DNA of 64,000 nt. Origin: Choricystis sp. odSpoLacu1 (taxonomy: Eukaryota; Chlorophyta; Trebouxiophyceae). The notes under the pieces were generated by a model, which did not search any database, was not told where the DNA came from, and saw only the letters and a program-made list of their open reading frames with translations. Of this stretch, positions 10,715-20,671 are shown piece by piece; the stretch's first letter is position 1, and each line of letters begins with the position of its first letter. The position numbers and the translations under genes are program-made. The stretch spans positions 992,001 to 1,056,000 of the forward strand of contig OY253649.1 in NCBI GenBank assembly GCA_958009055.1. The letters run 5' to 3'.

Positions 10715-11930
10715 ATGGAGAACTACGCGTACGTGTGGCCCTGGGGTGGGAGGGAGGACCAGGGCGGCGTGCGGGGAGGGCGCGCGCGTGGCTCTGTGCC
10801 GCCCGATGCGCGCGATTGGCTGCGTCCCCATTGGGCGCGTGCTGCGCGCCCCCGCGCGCCTCACACAGTCGGCGCACGCCGCCCGCCGGTGTCGTGTGGC
10901 TGTGTGCATGCGTCTGGTGGCGGTCAACTGGGGAGGCGAGGGTAGGAGGAGGGCAGCTCCCGACGCCCCCCGCCCAAAAACAGACGCGCACTCACACACC
11001 CTCCCTCAACGCACACAGCCCCAACATGCACGCGGTGGCGCAGGCCAAGCACCGCGTGACGACGCACGTCTCGTTCCCGGTGGAGGTGAGAGAGAGGAAG
11101 GTGGGAAGGACAAAGGAGAGAGAAAAAAGAGGAGAACAACACGCACGAGGCTCACACCACACACAACCCCCCACAGCCTTCCGACCCGTCCGAACGCGTC
11201 GTCGGCATTGAGGGCGACTTCCAGATCGTGGAAGTGGACGGCCTCAGGTTCAAGCGGCGCCTGGGCCACGGCGGGCGCGGCGCGGCGTCGGCGCCTTCCG
11301 TCGGCCCTCCCTCGCCCCCGCCCCGCCCCCCCACCGAGGCCGACAGGCTGCGCTCGCTGTGGGCCGACCTCATTGAAGCCGCTGCCGCTGCTCCCGCGGT
11401 CGATCCCGGCACCGGGGCCGCGGTGGCGGCCGCGCTGCGGTCCGCGCTGGACGCGCTGGACGCGGCGCTGGCCGACGGCACGCTGGTCGTCGCGGGAGAC
11501 TCTGCCACGTCAGCAGCCTCCGCCCCCCCCCCCCGCCGCCCTGGCCGACGCCAAGGCGGCCGCCGCCGCCTCCCTGGCGGCCGCGGAGGAGGAGGAGGCG
11601 GCATGGCGCGCGGTGGCGGCCGCGGCCGACGCCCTGGCGGCGCAGCCGCCGCCGTCGCCTGCGCGCCGCGCGGGGGCGCCGTCCCCGCCGGGCGCCACCC
11701 GGGCGACCGGAACCCTGACCGCAGCCGCCGCGGCCGCCGCCCGGGCGCTGGCGGTGCAGGTGGAGGCGATAGCGGCACTGACCGCGCGCGCCGACGCGGT
11801 CGCCGCGCGCGCGGCGGCCGACGCGCGTGGCCTGCAGGACGCGTGGCGGGCGCGGCGGGCGGCGGTGCTGCCGGGGGCGGCGGCGTCGCCGGCGGCCCTG
11901 ATCCGGGGTTTGTTGGGAGGTGGCCAGTGA
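10715..11930 (+). CDS. Unknown Ala-rich protein with a conserved-looking N-terminal block
   Basis: Three exons fit GT-AG rules: 10715-10734, 11019-11085 and 11177-11930, about 280 residues. The N-terminus (MENYAYVPNMHAVAQAKHRV, then THVSFPVEPSDPSERVVG and EGDFQIVEVDGLRFKRR) looks selected: mixed composition, no low complexity. The rest is Ala-rich with heptad-like stretches (about residues 95-130 and 190-260), suggesting coiled coil. I could not assign a family. The frame breaks at the C12 run 11523-11534; dropping one C rejoins Ala-rich helical sequence that ends LIRGLLGGGQ. Without the repair the protein would end soon after. The first 20-bp exon is the weakest part; translation might instead begin at the ATG at 11025. 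Confidence 0.6.
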
Positions 11931-12033
11931 GACAAAAGTGGGAGAGGGAAAGGAGAGATGATTCGTGATGTGTGTTTGAACGTTTTTTTTCTTTTGTGTG
12001 TCACCCCAAAACAACCGTCTCCCTCTCTTTCAT

Positions 12034-13081
12034 TCACACGGGGTCGCCATACTTGGTGGAGAAGCGCTCCAGGAACCTGTGGGAGGGGGAAAGGGAGGGT
12101 GGTGTCGGGGTGTGGGGGGGACGAGGCGGATAATGATGGGAGGTTGCCAAAAAGAGAGGCAAAGCCTGCGCAGCCAAACACCACGCCCCCAGCCCCGCCT
12201 CCCCCCAAACCTTCTCCCTCACACAACACCCACACTGCCAAGCACTCACTCTTTGCCTGGCGCCTTCCTGCTGCCGCCCGCGCCCCCGCCGCCCGCCCCC
12301 CCCGCCGCCAGCAGCCCCCTCAACTCGACGCCGTGCGCGCGCCTGGCCGCGGCCGCGCTCAACCCCACGTACCGCGCCCCCCACGGCACCCGGGTGGACC
12401 CACACAGGGCGGCCGCGTCGGCCAGGCCGATCAGCTGGGCCAGGGCGAGGATTAAAAAAGCGCCCCCCGTCGCGCGCGCGGCGGTCTCGCGGTCGGCGAG
12501 CAGCCTGGCCCGCGTGGCGGCGGGCAGGGACCCCACCGCCGCCAGGACACCGTTGGCGTCGGAGGCAATGACGGCGGCCGCGACGCTGGAGGGGAAGTGG
12601 AGGCAGGCGGCGGCGAGGGTCAGCTGGGCGAGGGCGGAGAGGGAGGCGAACATGAGAAAGGTGGCGAGGGCCAGCCGGGAGCGGCGGGCGCCGACAGCGG
12701 CGGCGGCGGCGGCCAGGGCGGTGAGGGTACCGACAGCGACGAGGCCACTGGGTAGGGATGGGTAAGGGAGGTGGTGGTGGTGGTGGTGGGTTGCGTTTTT
12801 TTTTTTTTTTTTTTTTTTTCGGTCAACACGAAAAAGCGAAGAGGCACACGGTCAACCCCACTCTCCCCTCTTTCCTTGCCCCCCCTTCCGTCTCACGCAG
12901 GCACCGGCGCTTTCGGAGGCGACTGGAGGGCGATGCCGGCAATGATGAGGGCGAGATCAGCCACTCCGGCGGTGGCGGAGGCCAGGGTGAGCAGGAGGGA
13001 CGCAAACCGGTCGCCGAGCGGCGGCGGCGGCGGGGGCGGCGGTGCTGGAGTGCCGGGCGTTGGTGGCGCGGCGGGCGGCAT
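12034..13081 (-). CDS. Small four-helix membrane protein (tetraspanin-like topology), function unknown
   Basis: Three exons join in frame: 12897-13081, 12250-12747 and 12034-12076, giving about 240 residues. After a Pro-rich N-terminus there are four hydrophobic segments: FASLLLTLASATAGVADLALIIAGIAL, the GLVAVGTLTALAAAAAAV stretch, FLMFASLSALAQLTLAAACL and GGAFLILALAQLIGLADAAAL. A Gly-rich linker and the tail FLERFSTKYGDPV follow. The topology resembles tetraspanins or MARVEL proteins, but I do not see the CCG loop of tetraspanins. The first intron contains an uninterrupted T22 tract on the plus strand. The role is not predictable from sequence. Confidence 0.7.
12797..12818. repeat. T22 homopolymer inside an intron
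   Basis: About 22 T in a row on the plus strand (A on the gene strand) between exons 1 and 2 of the four-helix membrane protein gene. Confidence 0.9.
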
Positions 13082-13351
13082 GGACACTTTGCTGTGCGTG
13101 TGTGCGCGTGTGCTGGGCGATGGTTTTTCGCGGCGGAGAGCGGTGTGTTTTGTCAACGAAGAAAAAGCTCTTTACACAAAAAAGATGTTTTTTTTTGGCT
13201 CTGCAGGCAACGATGGCTTGGGGACTCAAAAGAGAGCCGCGGGCGCGACCCCACAGCGTGTCCTTCAACCGTCCCTCAGGCGGGGAGGAGGGAGAGCAAC
13301 ACACGCGCAGTCAACACCCTGTCTCGTCGACTCTTTTTTCGCTTTCATCCC

Positions 13352-14198
13352 TCAGTCCTCGTACACGCGGCACTCGTCGGCGTCCGGGTTGTCGCCGCAG
13401 AACTTCTCCAGGGGGTCGACCGACTTCTCGTTGGCCTTCTTGTGGGATTCGGCGGCGGAGATCTCCTCGACCTGGGGGGGGGGTGGGGGGTGGGGGGGGG
13501 GTGAGAGCGAAGGAAAACCAAGCCGTTGGAGGAAGGGGCCGCGACCACGTCCCCCTTTCGCCAAACAACGCGCGTTGTGCACACGCCCGCGCGCTGCCTC
13601 CACCTTCTCTCCCTGGCTCGCGCGGCGCAGGGGGCCAGCGCGCCCGCAATTGGGGGTGCAAGGAGAGGGCAGCACGCCAGCGACGCACGCCCAACGAACG
13701 TTAGCGCCGCGCCGCCAGCGGAGCGCAGGGGTCGCGGGAGGTGCCCCGCGCCCCCCGCGCGCGCGCTTTCCCCTGCCACCTCCCCCCCGGGGTGGGCACC
13801 GCACGTGCGTGTGCGCCTCCAATGCCCCGGGCGGGTAGGTCGGCCGCGGGGCAGCGTTGTTCGTGGGCGGGCGCGCACCCACGAGAGAAATCGCGACCCT
13901 CGCGCCACGCCTCCCTCCCGCCCGCGCCGCGCCTCCCGCCCGCGCCGCGCCTCCCGCCCCCGCCTCCGCTTCCCGCTCCCCCCCGCACACAACTCACCGT
14001 GTCCCACGCCACCGCGCACTCGCCCGACGACCCCGACTCGCACGTCTCCTTGGCCTCCTCGATCGCGGACTCGAGCGGCGTCTTGTTGTCGGTCGGCGAC
14101 GCGCGCACGACCGCCAGCGACGACCGGGGGGCGGCCGCGCGGCGGGCGGCGGCCGGGCGAGCGGCCAGGGGGCGGGCGGGGGCGCGCAGGGCGAACAT
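13352..14198 (-). CDS. CP12: CP12, redox regulator of GAPDH and phosphoribulokinase
   Basis: Two exons, 13998-14198 (67 codons) and 13352-13471 (39 codons plus stop), separated by a 526-bp intron; 106 residues. CP12 is a small intrinsically disordered plastid protein that ties GAPDH and PRK into an inactive complex in the dark. Both diagnostic cysteine pairs are present: CESGSSGEC (N-terminal loop) and CGDNPDADEC (C-terminal loop). The core AWDTVEEISAAESH spans the exon junction, and the C-terminus ends YED. The first 33 residues are a classic algal transit peptide ending VVRAS. The redox cysteines imply control by thioredoxin. The intron has tandem GCCTCCCGCCCGCGCC-like units near 13910-13960. 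Confidence 0.95.
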
Positions 14199-14423
14199 TG
14201 TGAGGTGTTTGGGAGGGTGGGAAGGTGCGAAGAAGAAAAAAGGGAGCGACGAGAGTGTGAGCGCAGCGCCAAGCGGAAACAATCTCTTCTTTTCTTCTCT
14301 CTCTTTGCGGCCCCGCGGGCGACTGTGTGTGCGCCCTCCCACACCGCGCTCACACCCGGTGCACCGCACCCACAAAGCCATTGCGGCATCGCATTGAGAC
14401 AGAGAGGCAGCACCAACCCCCCA

Positions 14424-14867
14424 ATGGCACGCTGGGAAGAGCGCGACCCGCGCTGGCTCGTCCAGGACCGTCCCGACGACGGCGTCAACGTGGGCGGCTG
14501 GCACTGGGAGGAGCGGGATCGCATCGCCTGGGCGCGCGACCGCGTGGCTGCCGTTCTGGCCGCTGCCGCGCCGCCGGACGGCGGATTGAAAATCACGACC
14601 GCCACCATCACAGAGGGCGACTGCTGGGTGGCGGTCCGCAAGGCGGGCCGCGTCTGCACCCACTTTGACCTCGTGCTCAAAGTGGGGTGGGAGACGGAGG
14701 ATGGCGCGTCGGGTGAGTCGTGCGTGCGAGAGTTTGCGCCCGACTCGACCGCAGAAGACCTACACGTCGAGAGTGGGGCGGATGGAGTCGAAGCCCAGCT
14801 GCGAGCCGCGCTGGCGGGCGCGGTGGACGCGTTCCGGGCCGAACTGGAGGCCACGCTGGACGGGTGA
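14424..14867 (+). CDS. Aha1 N-terminal-domain protein (Hch1-like HSP90 co-chaperone)
   Basis: Single exon, 147 residues, essentially one Aha1_N domain. It starts ARWEERDPRWLVQDRPDDG and continues VNVGGWHWEERD, the signature by which Aha1 binds the HSP90 middle domain to stimulate ATPase activity. Later residues (EGDCWVAVRKAGRVCTHFDLVLKVGWE) also follow the family. Full Aha1 has a second C-terminal START-like domain; here a TGA follows the N-domain directly and the next 400 bp show no continuation. The protein is therefore Hch1-like in architecture. It shares a 225-bp divergent promoter with CP12. Confidence 0.85.
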   Translation: MARWEERDPRWLVQDRPDDGVNVGGWHWEERDRIAWARDRVAAVLAAAAPPDGGLKITTATITEGDCWVAVRKAGRVCTHFDLVLKVGWETEDGASGESCVREFAPDSTAEDLHVESGADGVEAQLRAALAGAVDAFRAELEATLDG

Positions 14868-15296
14868 AGGATTTTTTGTTGATCGTTTTATTTTTTCTGC
14901 GCTCCCCCCCCCCACCAGCGGCACACTGTGAAAGCTCCCTGCGTGTAAAACACCCCCCCACACACACACACCGCGAAATGAAGGAAAAAAGAAGACAAAA
15001 ACACGTTGCACAAAAAACTGGGGGCGGTAGTGGAGGGCCAGCCCCCTTTTTTTTGCGTCACCACCCCCGCGCGATGTTGCGTCGTTACCCGCCCCACACA
15101 AAATGCTTTATTTGAATTAATAACCCCGCCACGCGTCGTCACGAGGCCCTTGGCCCACCATTCCGTGCGCACAATGGAAAGGCGGCGCACCAGAATCCGT
15201 TTATTATTTTTTTTTTTTTTTCGTGTTGATCGCTCTCTTTCTCTCGACCTCTCCAAAAGAAGACACACACACACACACACAAAAAAAAAACACGTC
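14868..15296. other. Convergent 3' region between Aha1-like and arginine deiminase genes
   Basis: No gene seen. The stretch is T- and A-tract rich, with CA repeats, and carries the 3' ends of two converging genes. Confidence 0.7.
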
Positions 15297-17354
15297 TCAC
15301 TGCTTCCACTGGCGGGGCGTGCGCTTGACCACCTGGGACGCGCAGTGGACGGCGCCATACATGGAGGTCACTGGGCCAAAGTCGATGACCTGCACATCCC
15401 CCCGGAAGGCGGGGTGTTTGACGATCGACCGCGCGGTGCCCGCGTGCACGGAGATGATCTTGGAGTTGCCCAGGTTGAGCACGTTGCAGCCGTAGAGCTG
15501 GGGGTGGGGTGGGGTGGGGGAGAGGAGTGAGTGTGTGTCGTGTGTGCGTTTTGCCTTCTCCCCCCCCCCCCCCCCCCACACACACACCACCAAACCACTC
15601 ACCAGCTGGTCCTCCCCTTTCACCGGGATGATGTTGTACCCCTCCCCCCGCATGTAGGCCGCAAACTCGACGTCTTTGCGGGCCAGGGTGTAGGGTTGGC
15701 CGGGGCCCGCGCGCTTGTACTCGTCGACCAGCCGCCGCGTGGGGCTCTCCTCCCCCATCATCTCGTCCAGCATGAGGCACACCGAGTCGCCCAGGATGGA
15801 GAAGCAGCAGTCCAGGTGCATGCGGTCCTGTTGTGGGCGTGTGGGTGTGTGTGTTGGTGCATGTTTTTGGTGTTCCATCGCCCGCGTTGTGCGCGCCCCG
15901 CCCCTCCCCAACCCACCTGGCTCTGCTCAAAGTCGTCCCTCACCACCGCCAGCCTTTCCGTGCCCAGCAGGTCGCCCTCCATCAGTTGCTGGCACGCCTC
16001 CATGTTGGAGCGCAGGCCGATGCCCACCATCGCGAGCGAGCGGCCGGCCGCGAAGAAGTCGCCCCCCTCCAAAAACCCGGGCGCCTCAATCTGGCCGATG
16101 ATGGGCAGGCCCAGCTTGCGCAGCGCGAACCGCATCAGGTCCACCTCCAGCTGGCGCTGCGGGGAGCGCAGGCGGGCCATGACGACGCCGCGGCAGGTGG
16201 TGACCTGCTGGTCGCGCGTGTAGACCAGGTTAGACAGCGGCTGAAACGCGTACGTCGCCACCAACCCCGTGTCCCGCGACGACGGCGCCAGGTGGACGGT
16301 GGGGTTGATCATGATGGTGTCGATCAGCTGGCCGATGGACATGTGCTCCAGGACGCGGCGCTTGTAGTCGTCGGTGAGGTACACGCGGTCGGCTTCCGAT
16401 ACGCTGGCCGCGTCGGCGCCGTCCGCCAGCCGGTACTCCAGCGCGCGCATGGCCAGCTCCTCCAGGTCGACGCGGGCGCCCATGTGGGAGTCGACGCCGT
16501 AGGACAGGATGTCGCGCACGGTGAGAACCTGTGGGTTTGGCGGGGGTGGCGCGGCGTCGACCACGCACGTGGGCGGGGCGCCACCATCCGATCGACCTGG
16601 GCGTGTGCGGGGGGGGGGGGGTGCACGCCAGTCCCTCCTCCCGCCCACCCCGCCTCCCCCTCGGACCCACCTTGACCCCCGCCTCCCGCATGACCCTCCG
16701 AAACTCGGCGTGCGCGGCTTTGGCGGCGTCCAGGTTGACGGGGCGTTCGTACAGGGAGGCGCGAGGGTGCAGCCCTCCCATCATCAGGGACACGGGCTCG
16801 GGATCGCACACGATCTGAGGGGCGTGGGGGGAGGGGGGGGGGGGGGGGGGGAGTGAGCCACCAGGGAGTCGGGGGGGGGGGAGAGCGGTGAGAGGGGCAC
16901 GTGGGAGGGAGGCAGCGGGCGGCGACGAAGCGTCGGGACGCCGCTGCTCGTGCATTCGTCACCCGTTGGCCGCCTCTCGCGCGCCCGCCCCCGTCCCTCC
17001 CATTCCCTCTCCCACACTCACCACCACTTCCGCGGGCTCGTTCTCGTGCTCCTGCTTGGCCGCCCCCAGGGGCGGCATGCGCGACACGCGGGCCGCGCCC
17101 GGCGCGTCGGGCGCGGGGCGCGCCGCGGCGGCCGCGGCAGCGGGCGCCAGCACGGGCTCGCCACCGTCTCCACCCGCGCCGTTGCCGTTGATAATGTCGC
17201 CGTGACCCCTCGCGGCGGCGCGGCGGGGGGAGACGAGTTCGTCGGGGGCACAGAGAGAAACGTCCAACATAGATTGCGAAATCGAGCCCAAGTCGCCAAA
17301 GGACGGCGCGCGCCGGCCCTTGACGGGGAGCGGGGCGGAGCGGGGGGGGGACAT
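15297..17354 (-). CDS. Arginine deiminase
   Basis: Hydrolyses L-arginine to citrulline and ammonium. Five exons join in phase 0: 17022-17354, 16671-16814, 15917-16528, 15603-15827 and 15297-15497, giving 504 residues. Family landmarks: EPVSLMMGGLHPRASLYERPVN, VYTRDQQVTTCRGVVMARL, FLEGGDFF (Asp motif), DRMHLDCCFSILGD (catalytic His block) and the C-terminal nucleophile region YGAVHCASQVV. All expected active-site motifs are present, so the enzyme should be active. The first 111 residues (exon 1) are a low-complexity extension not seen in bacterial enzymes; it is not a clear transit peptide, so location is open. The gene lies 180 bp downstream of 6-phosphogluconolactonase on the same strand. 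Arginine deiminase is patchy among eukaryotes but known from green algae. Confidence 0.9.
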
Positions 17355-17533
17355 GGGAGGTAGAGTGGGGGGTTAGGGGAGGTGGCGGCGGCCCAAAAAA
17401 AAAGAACAGAAAGTGAGGGATGCCCGCCACACGGTCTACTCAGACCAAAAAGATCAAGCCCCCACACAACGCCCAGCGAAACAGAGACTGGCGCCACAGT
17501 CGTTACAAAACACACGACACACACGCCACTCAC

Positions 17534-18077
17534 TCACTCGGCCGCCAACTCCGCCGCCGCCCCCTCATCCAACAACCACCGCGCGCCGTTCTCGCCCCCC
17601 ACGCGCTGGCACGGCAACAACGCTCCGCCTTCACTTCCTCCTCCCAACGCTTGCTTGACGATGCCCGCTTTCCCCGCCCCCATGGCCACAATGACGGCCA
17701 TGTCGGCCGCATTGATGACGGGCAGAGTCAGCGTGATGCGGCCGGGCGGCGGTTTGGGGGAGTCGTGCACAGGCAGCACCCACGGCTCGGCCGCCGTGTG
17801 CTCCACCGCGGGCAGCCCGGGAAACAGGGACGCCACGTGGCCGTCGGGCCCCACGCCCAGCAGGATGAGGTCAAAGATGGGCAGGCCAGTGGGTGTGCGT
17901 GGCAGCACGGCCGGCGGCAGCACGCGCAGGGCCGCGTCGTACGCGGCCGCCGCGGCGGCCGGGTCGGTGGCCACGGCGTCATCGATGGCACGGATGTTTG
18001 CGGGGGGGATGGCCAGCTGTGGGTGGTTTGGGAGGGTGGGTGTTGGTGGAACCGTGACGGCGTCTCTCTCACCCCAA

Positions 18078-18109
<32 letters not shown>

Positions 18110-18406
18110 TAACAAACTAACAACCCTCACCTTGTCCAAAAACGCCGCCCTCGCCGTCCCCACGTTGGAGTCGGCGTGCGACGCGGGCACGCACCGCTCG
18201 TCCGCCCAGAACACGTGCCACTTGGACACATCGATGCCCTCCTCCTCCGCCACGCCGCCCACCGCGTCCACCAGGGACCCGCCCGACAGGACCAGGGTGA
18301 AGGCGCCGCGGGTGGAGATGGCGTGGGCGGCCGCGTCGGCGACAAGGCCGGGGACCGCACCCGCACGCGCGTCGTCGGCGACGACCATGACGGAGGGAGA
18401 GGACAT
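17534..18406 (-). CDS. 6-phosphogluconolactonase (oxidative pentose phosphate pathway)
   Basis: Hydrolyses 6-phosphoglucono-lactone to 6-phosphogluconate. Two exons, 18131-18406 (92 codons) and 17534-18016 (160 codons plus stop), give 252 residues, the usual size. Motifs: LVLSGGSLVDAV, KWHVFWADERCVP followed by DSN, and LGVGPDGHVASLFPG, all typical of the SOL/DevB family. The N-terminus (SSPSVMVVADDA) is short and lacks a transit peptide, so this looks like the cytosolic form. The intron is 114 bp with an internal CT repeat. No unusual residues. Confidence 0.93.
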
Positions 18407-18819
18407 GGGTTGTGTGTGCGTGTGTGTGTCTGGAGGGGTGGCGCCAAGTGTGGTCGATGCACACGCGGTGGGCTTTGTTTTTTTTGGCTTTCGATTTCGG
18501 GGTCGGAATTGGAGGAAAACAAAAGCAGCGCAGTCCTTTATTTCGTTTCGACGTCCTCCTTGCGAGAGAAGGCGCAGTGCGCAGCCACTCACTCTCCCCT
18601 CCCAACTCCCACACGTTCGCTTGTGGGTTGAGCTGTGGCGCTCGCTGCGAGGCACAGGCGGCCCGCACCATGCGTGAGGTGTGAGACGGGGCGTCAAAAC
18701 AGGGGCTGCAAGCGCGCCCATGCGCGCCCAGTGCAACGCCGCCTCGCAGCCCTGGCGGCCCCACCGCCCGCCTTGGTTGATGCGGCTGAATAAAGGGAGG
18801 CGAATGGTCGTGTTTTTTT
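18407..18819. other. Divergent intergenic region between 6PGL and the Myb-ankyrin gene
   Basis: Promoter-type stretch. An upstream 5' exon of the Myb-ankyrin gene may be hidden here (candidate ATG at 18804 followed by a T9 run), but I cannot fix it. Confidence 0.5.
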
Positions 18820-20031
18820 TTGGAAACAGCCCGCGTCCAGAGGAGAGGACGGACGAACGCGAGACAGCACCGCGCGACGCGCGCGCTCACGTCCTCCTTT
18901 CCCTCCACACAGCCACCCTCCTCCACCAAGCCCCGCCGCCAGCGACACTCCACGCCGCCCTCTGCCGCCTCCTCCTCATCCCGGCGTCGCCACCGGTGGA
19001 CGCCGGACGAGCACGCCGCCCTGGTCGCAGCAGCAGAAACCCTGTTTGCTCGCCACGGCGGCGCGTGCAGCAGCCTGTGGTCCCGCCTAGCGGCCGCCCT
19101 GCCCGGGCGTACCCCAAAGCAGGTGCGCGAACGCTACGTCAACCATTCCGCCGGCGCGGCCGACGCGTGGACGCCCGCGTGTGCCGCGGCGGCAGCGCGC
19201 GCGCATGCGGCGTGCGGCAACGCGTGGACCGCGGTGGCAGCCGCCACGACCGCCGCTACGGGGGTGCCCCGGTCTGAGACGGCTGTCAAAAATCTAGTGT
19301 ATTCGGCGGCGAGGAGGAGGCGGCCGCCTGAGACGCTGACTCTACTAGACAGGTATCTTCGCCACCTGCTGGGCGGCGGGGCGGCTAGTCTGGCCGGCCT
19401 GGCGTCCATGCCCCCCGCCGTGGCGGCCGCGGCGCGGGGGGCGGCGTTGGAGGCGGCGGCCGCGGAGGCGACTGGTGATGGCGACGCCGAACCGGCAACT
19501 GTTGCCACCGACTCCCCCTTCTCTTCCGCCGACGACGCCGCCTGGCTGCTGACCAGCGACGACGACGATTTCGCGGCAGCCGCCCTGCTGTTCGACGGCA
19601 GCGAGGGCAGCCTGTTGGACGGCAGCACGTCGGCAACGCCACCGCCGCCACCGGCACAGCTGGCCGCCACTCTCGCCGCCGCTGCCACAACGGGCTGCCT
19701 GCCCACTCTCACCGCCGCCCTGGCGGCGGGCGCGTGCGTTCACGCGCGCGATGAGGATGGGCGCACCCCGCTCGCCCTGGCGGCGGGCCACAACCGGGCG
19801 GCCGCAGTGGCTGCACTCGTCCTCGCTGGGGCGGACGTCGCTGCCGCCGACGTGGCTGGCAACACGCCCCTCGCGTACGCGGCTGCCTATGGAGCGCGCG
19901 AGGCGACGGCCGCCCTTGTGGCAGCAGGCGCGCCGCGCAGCGTCGTCAACAGCGAAAGCTTGACCCCCGCCCGCGTGGCCGCGGCCAACGGGCACGCCGA
20001 CCTGGCGCGCGCGCTGGCGATGGACGCGTGA
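18820..20031 (+). CDS. Myb/SANT-domain protein with C-terminal ankyrin repeats (5' end unresolved)
   Basis: A Myb/SANT helix-turn-helix region (about nt 18990-19310) has HRWTPDEHAALVAAAETLF, LWSRLAAALPGRTPKQVRERYVNH and a second, weaker SANT-like half (NAWTAVAAA...SETAVKNLVYS). An acidic Ala-rich middle follows. Three ankyrin-type units (nt 19660-20030) include DGRTPLALAAGHNRAAAVAALV, GNTPLAYAAAYG and TPARVAAANGHADLARAL. It probably binds DNA and a protein partner; targets are unknown. There is no ATG in this frame before the Myb region: the frame begins at TTG 18820. Either a first exon ends upstream (a CACACAG acceptor lies near 18911) or the T9 run at 18813-18821 has lost the frame from the ATG at 18804. 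Confidence 0.65.
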   Translation: METARVQRRGRTNARQHRATRALTSSFPSTQPPSSTKPRRQRHSTPPSAASSSSRRRHRWTPDEHAALVAAAETLFARHGGACSSLWSRLAAALPGRTPKQVRERYVNHSAGAADAWTPACAAAAARAHAACGNAWTAVAAATTAATGVPRSETAVKNLVYSAARRRRPPETLTLLDRYLRHLLGGGAASLAGLASMPPAVAAAARGAALEAAAAEATGDGDAEPATVATDSPFSSADDAAWLLTSDDDDFAAAALLFDGSEGSLLDGSTSATPPPPPAQLAATLAAAATTGCLPTLTAALAAGACVHARDEDGRTPLALAAGHNRAAAVAALVLAGADVAAADVAGNTPLAYAAAYGAREATAALVAAGAPRSVVNSESLTPARVAAANGHADLARALAMDA

Positions 20032-20671
20032 ATCACACTATAAAAAAAACTCTCTCCCTCTCGAAGTGGCCTCATAACACACACGAAGCAAAGCAAGGGG
20101 TTGCTTTTTTTTTTTCAACTCTTCCCTCCCTGCACACACCTTCCCCCCCGTTGCACATTATTTCGATCTCTCTGGGCCCTTGTCAATTTCCTCCCCCCCC
20201 ACGCGCGAAAGAAGACAAACCGCCGGCCTCGCCACGAGGCCCTGTTGACTGGCTTGTCTTCTCGCTGCGTTTTTTTTTTTTCATTTTCTGTGTGTGGTTG
20301 CCACACTTTTCGTGCGTGCTTCCCTCCCGCGAAGCCCTCCCCGTGACGACGACACCACCACAATGAGCATCATTAATGCTTTGTTGTAAAAAAGAAATGG
20401 GCTTCTTGGTTGAACACTCGACCGTGCAAAAAATAAAAAACATTTTTGTGTTCCCTGGAAACACAGCGAAAAGGAAAGAGACTTCGATTAAAAATGGCAA
20501 AGCAGGCTTCAAAAATGACGGAAACACAGCGTATCGGAGAGAGTCAGAGCGAGAGGGGTTGACGTGGGCGGTCAACGCCTCTACTAAAAGGGCGCTCGAT
20601 TTTCTCTCGACCAAAAAAAAGAAAGAAAACAATCCAGACCAGGATGGTCTGGATTGAAAACCGTCACACAC
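20032..20671. other. Convergent 3' region, 640 bp
   Basis: No credible gene. Lower GC than the coding DNA, with T and A tracts and a perfect 11-bp hairpin at 20631-20655 just before the stop of the minus-strand 8-cysteine gene. Confidence 0.7.
20631..20655. repeat. Perfect 11-bp inverted repeat, 3-nt loop
   Basis: Arms AATCCAGACCA and TGGTCTGGATT flank GGA. It sits 17 bp beyond the stop codon of the minus-strand gene and about 600 bp after the stop of the plus-strand gene, so it is a candidate 3'-end RNA hairpin. Confidence 0.9.
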
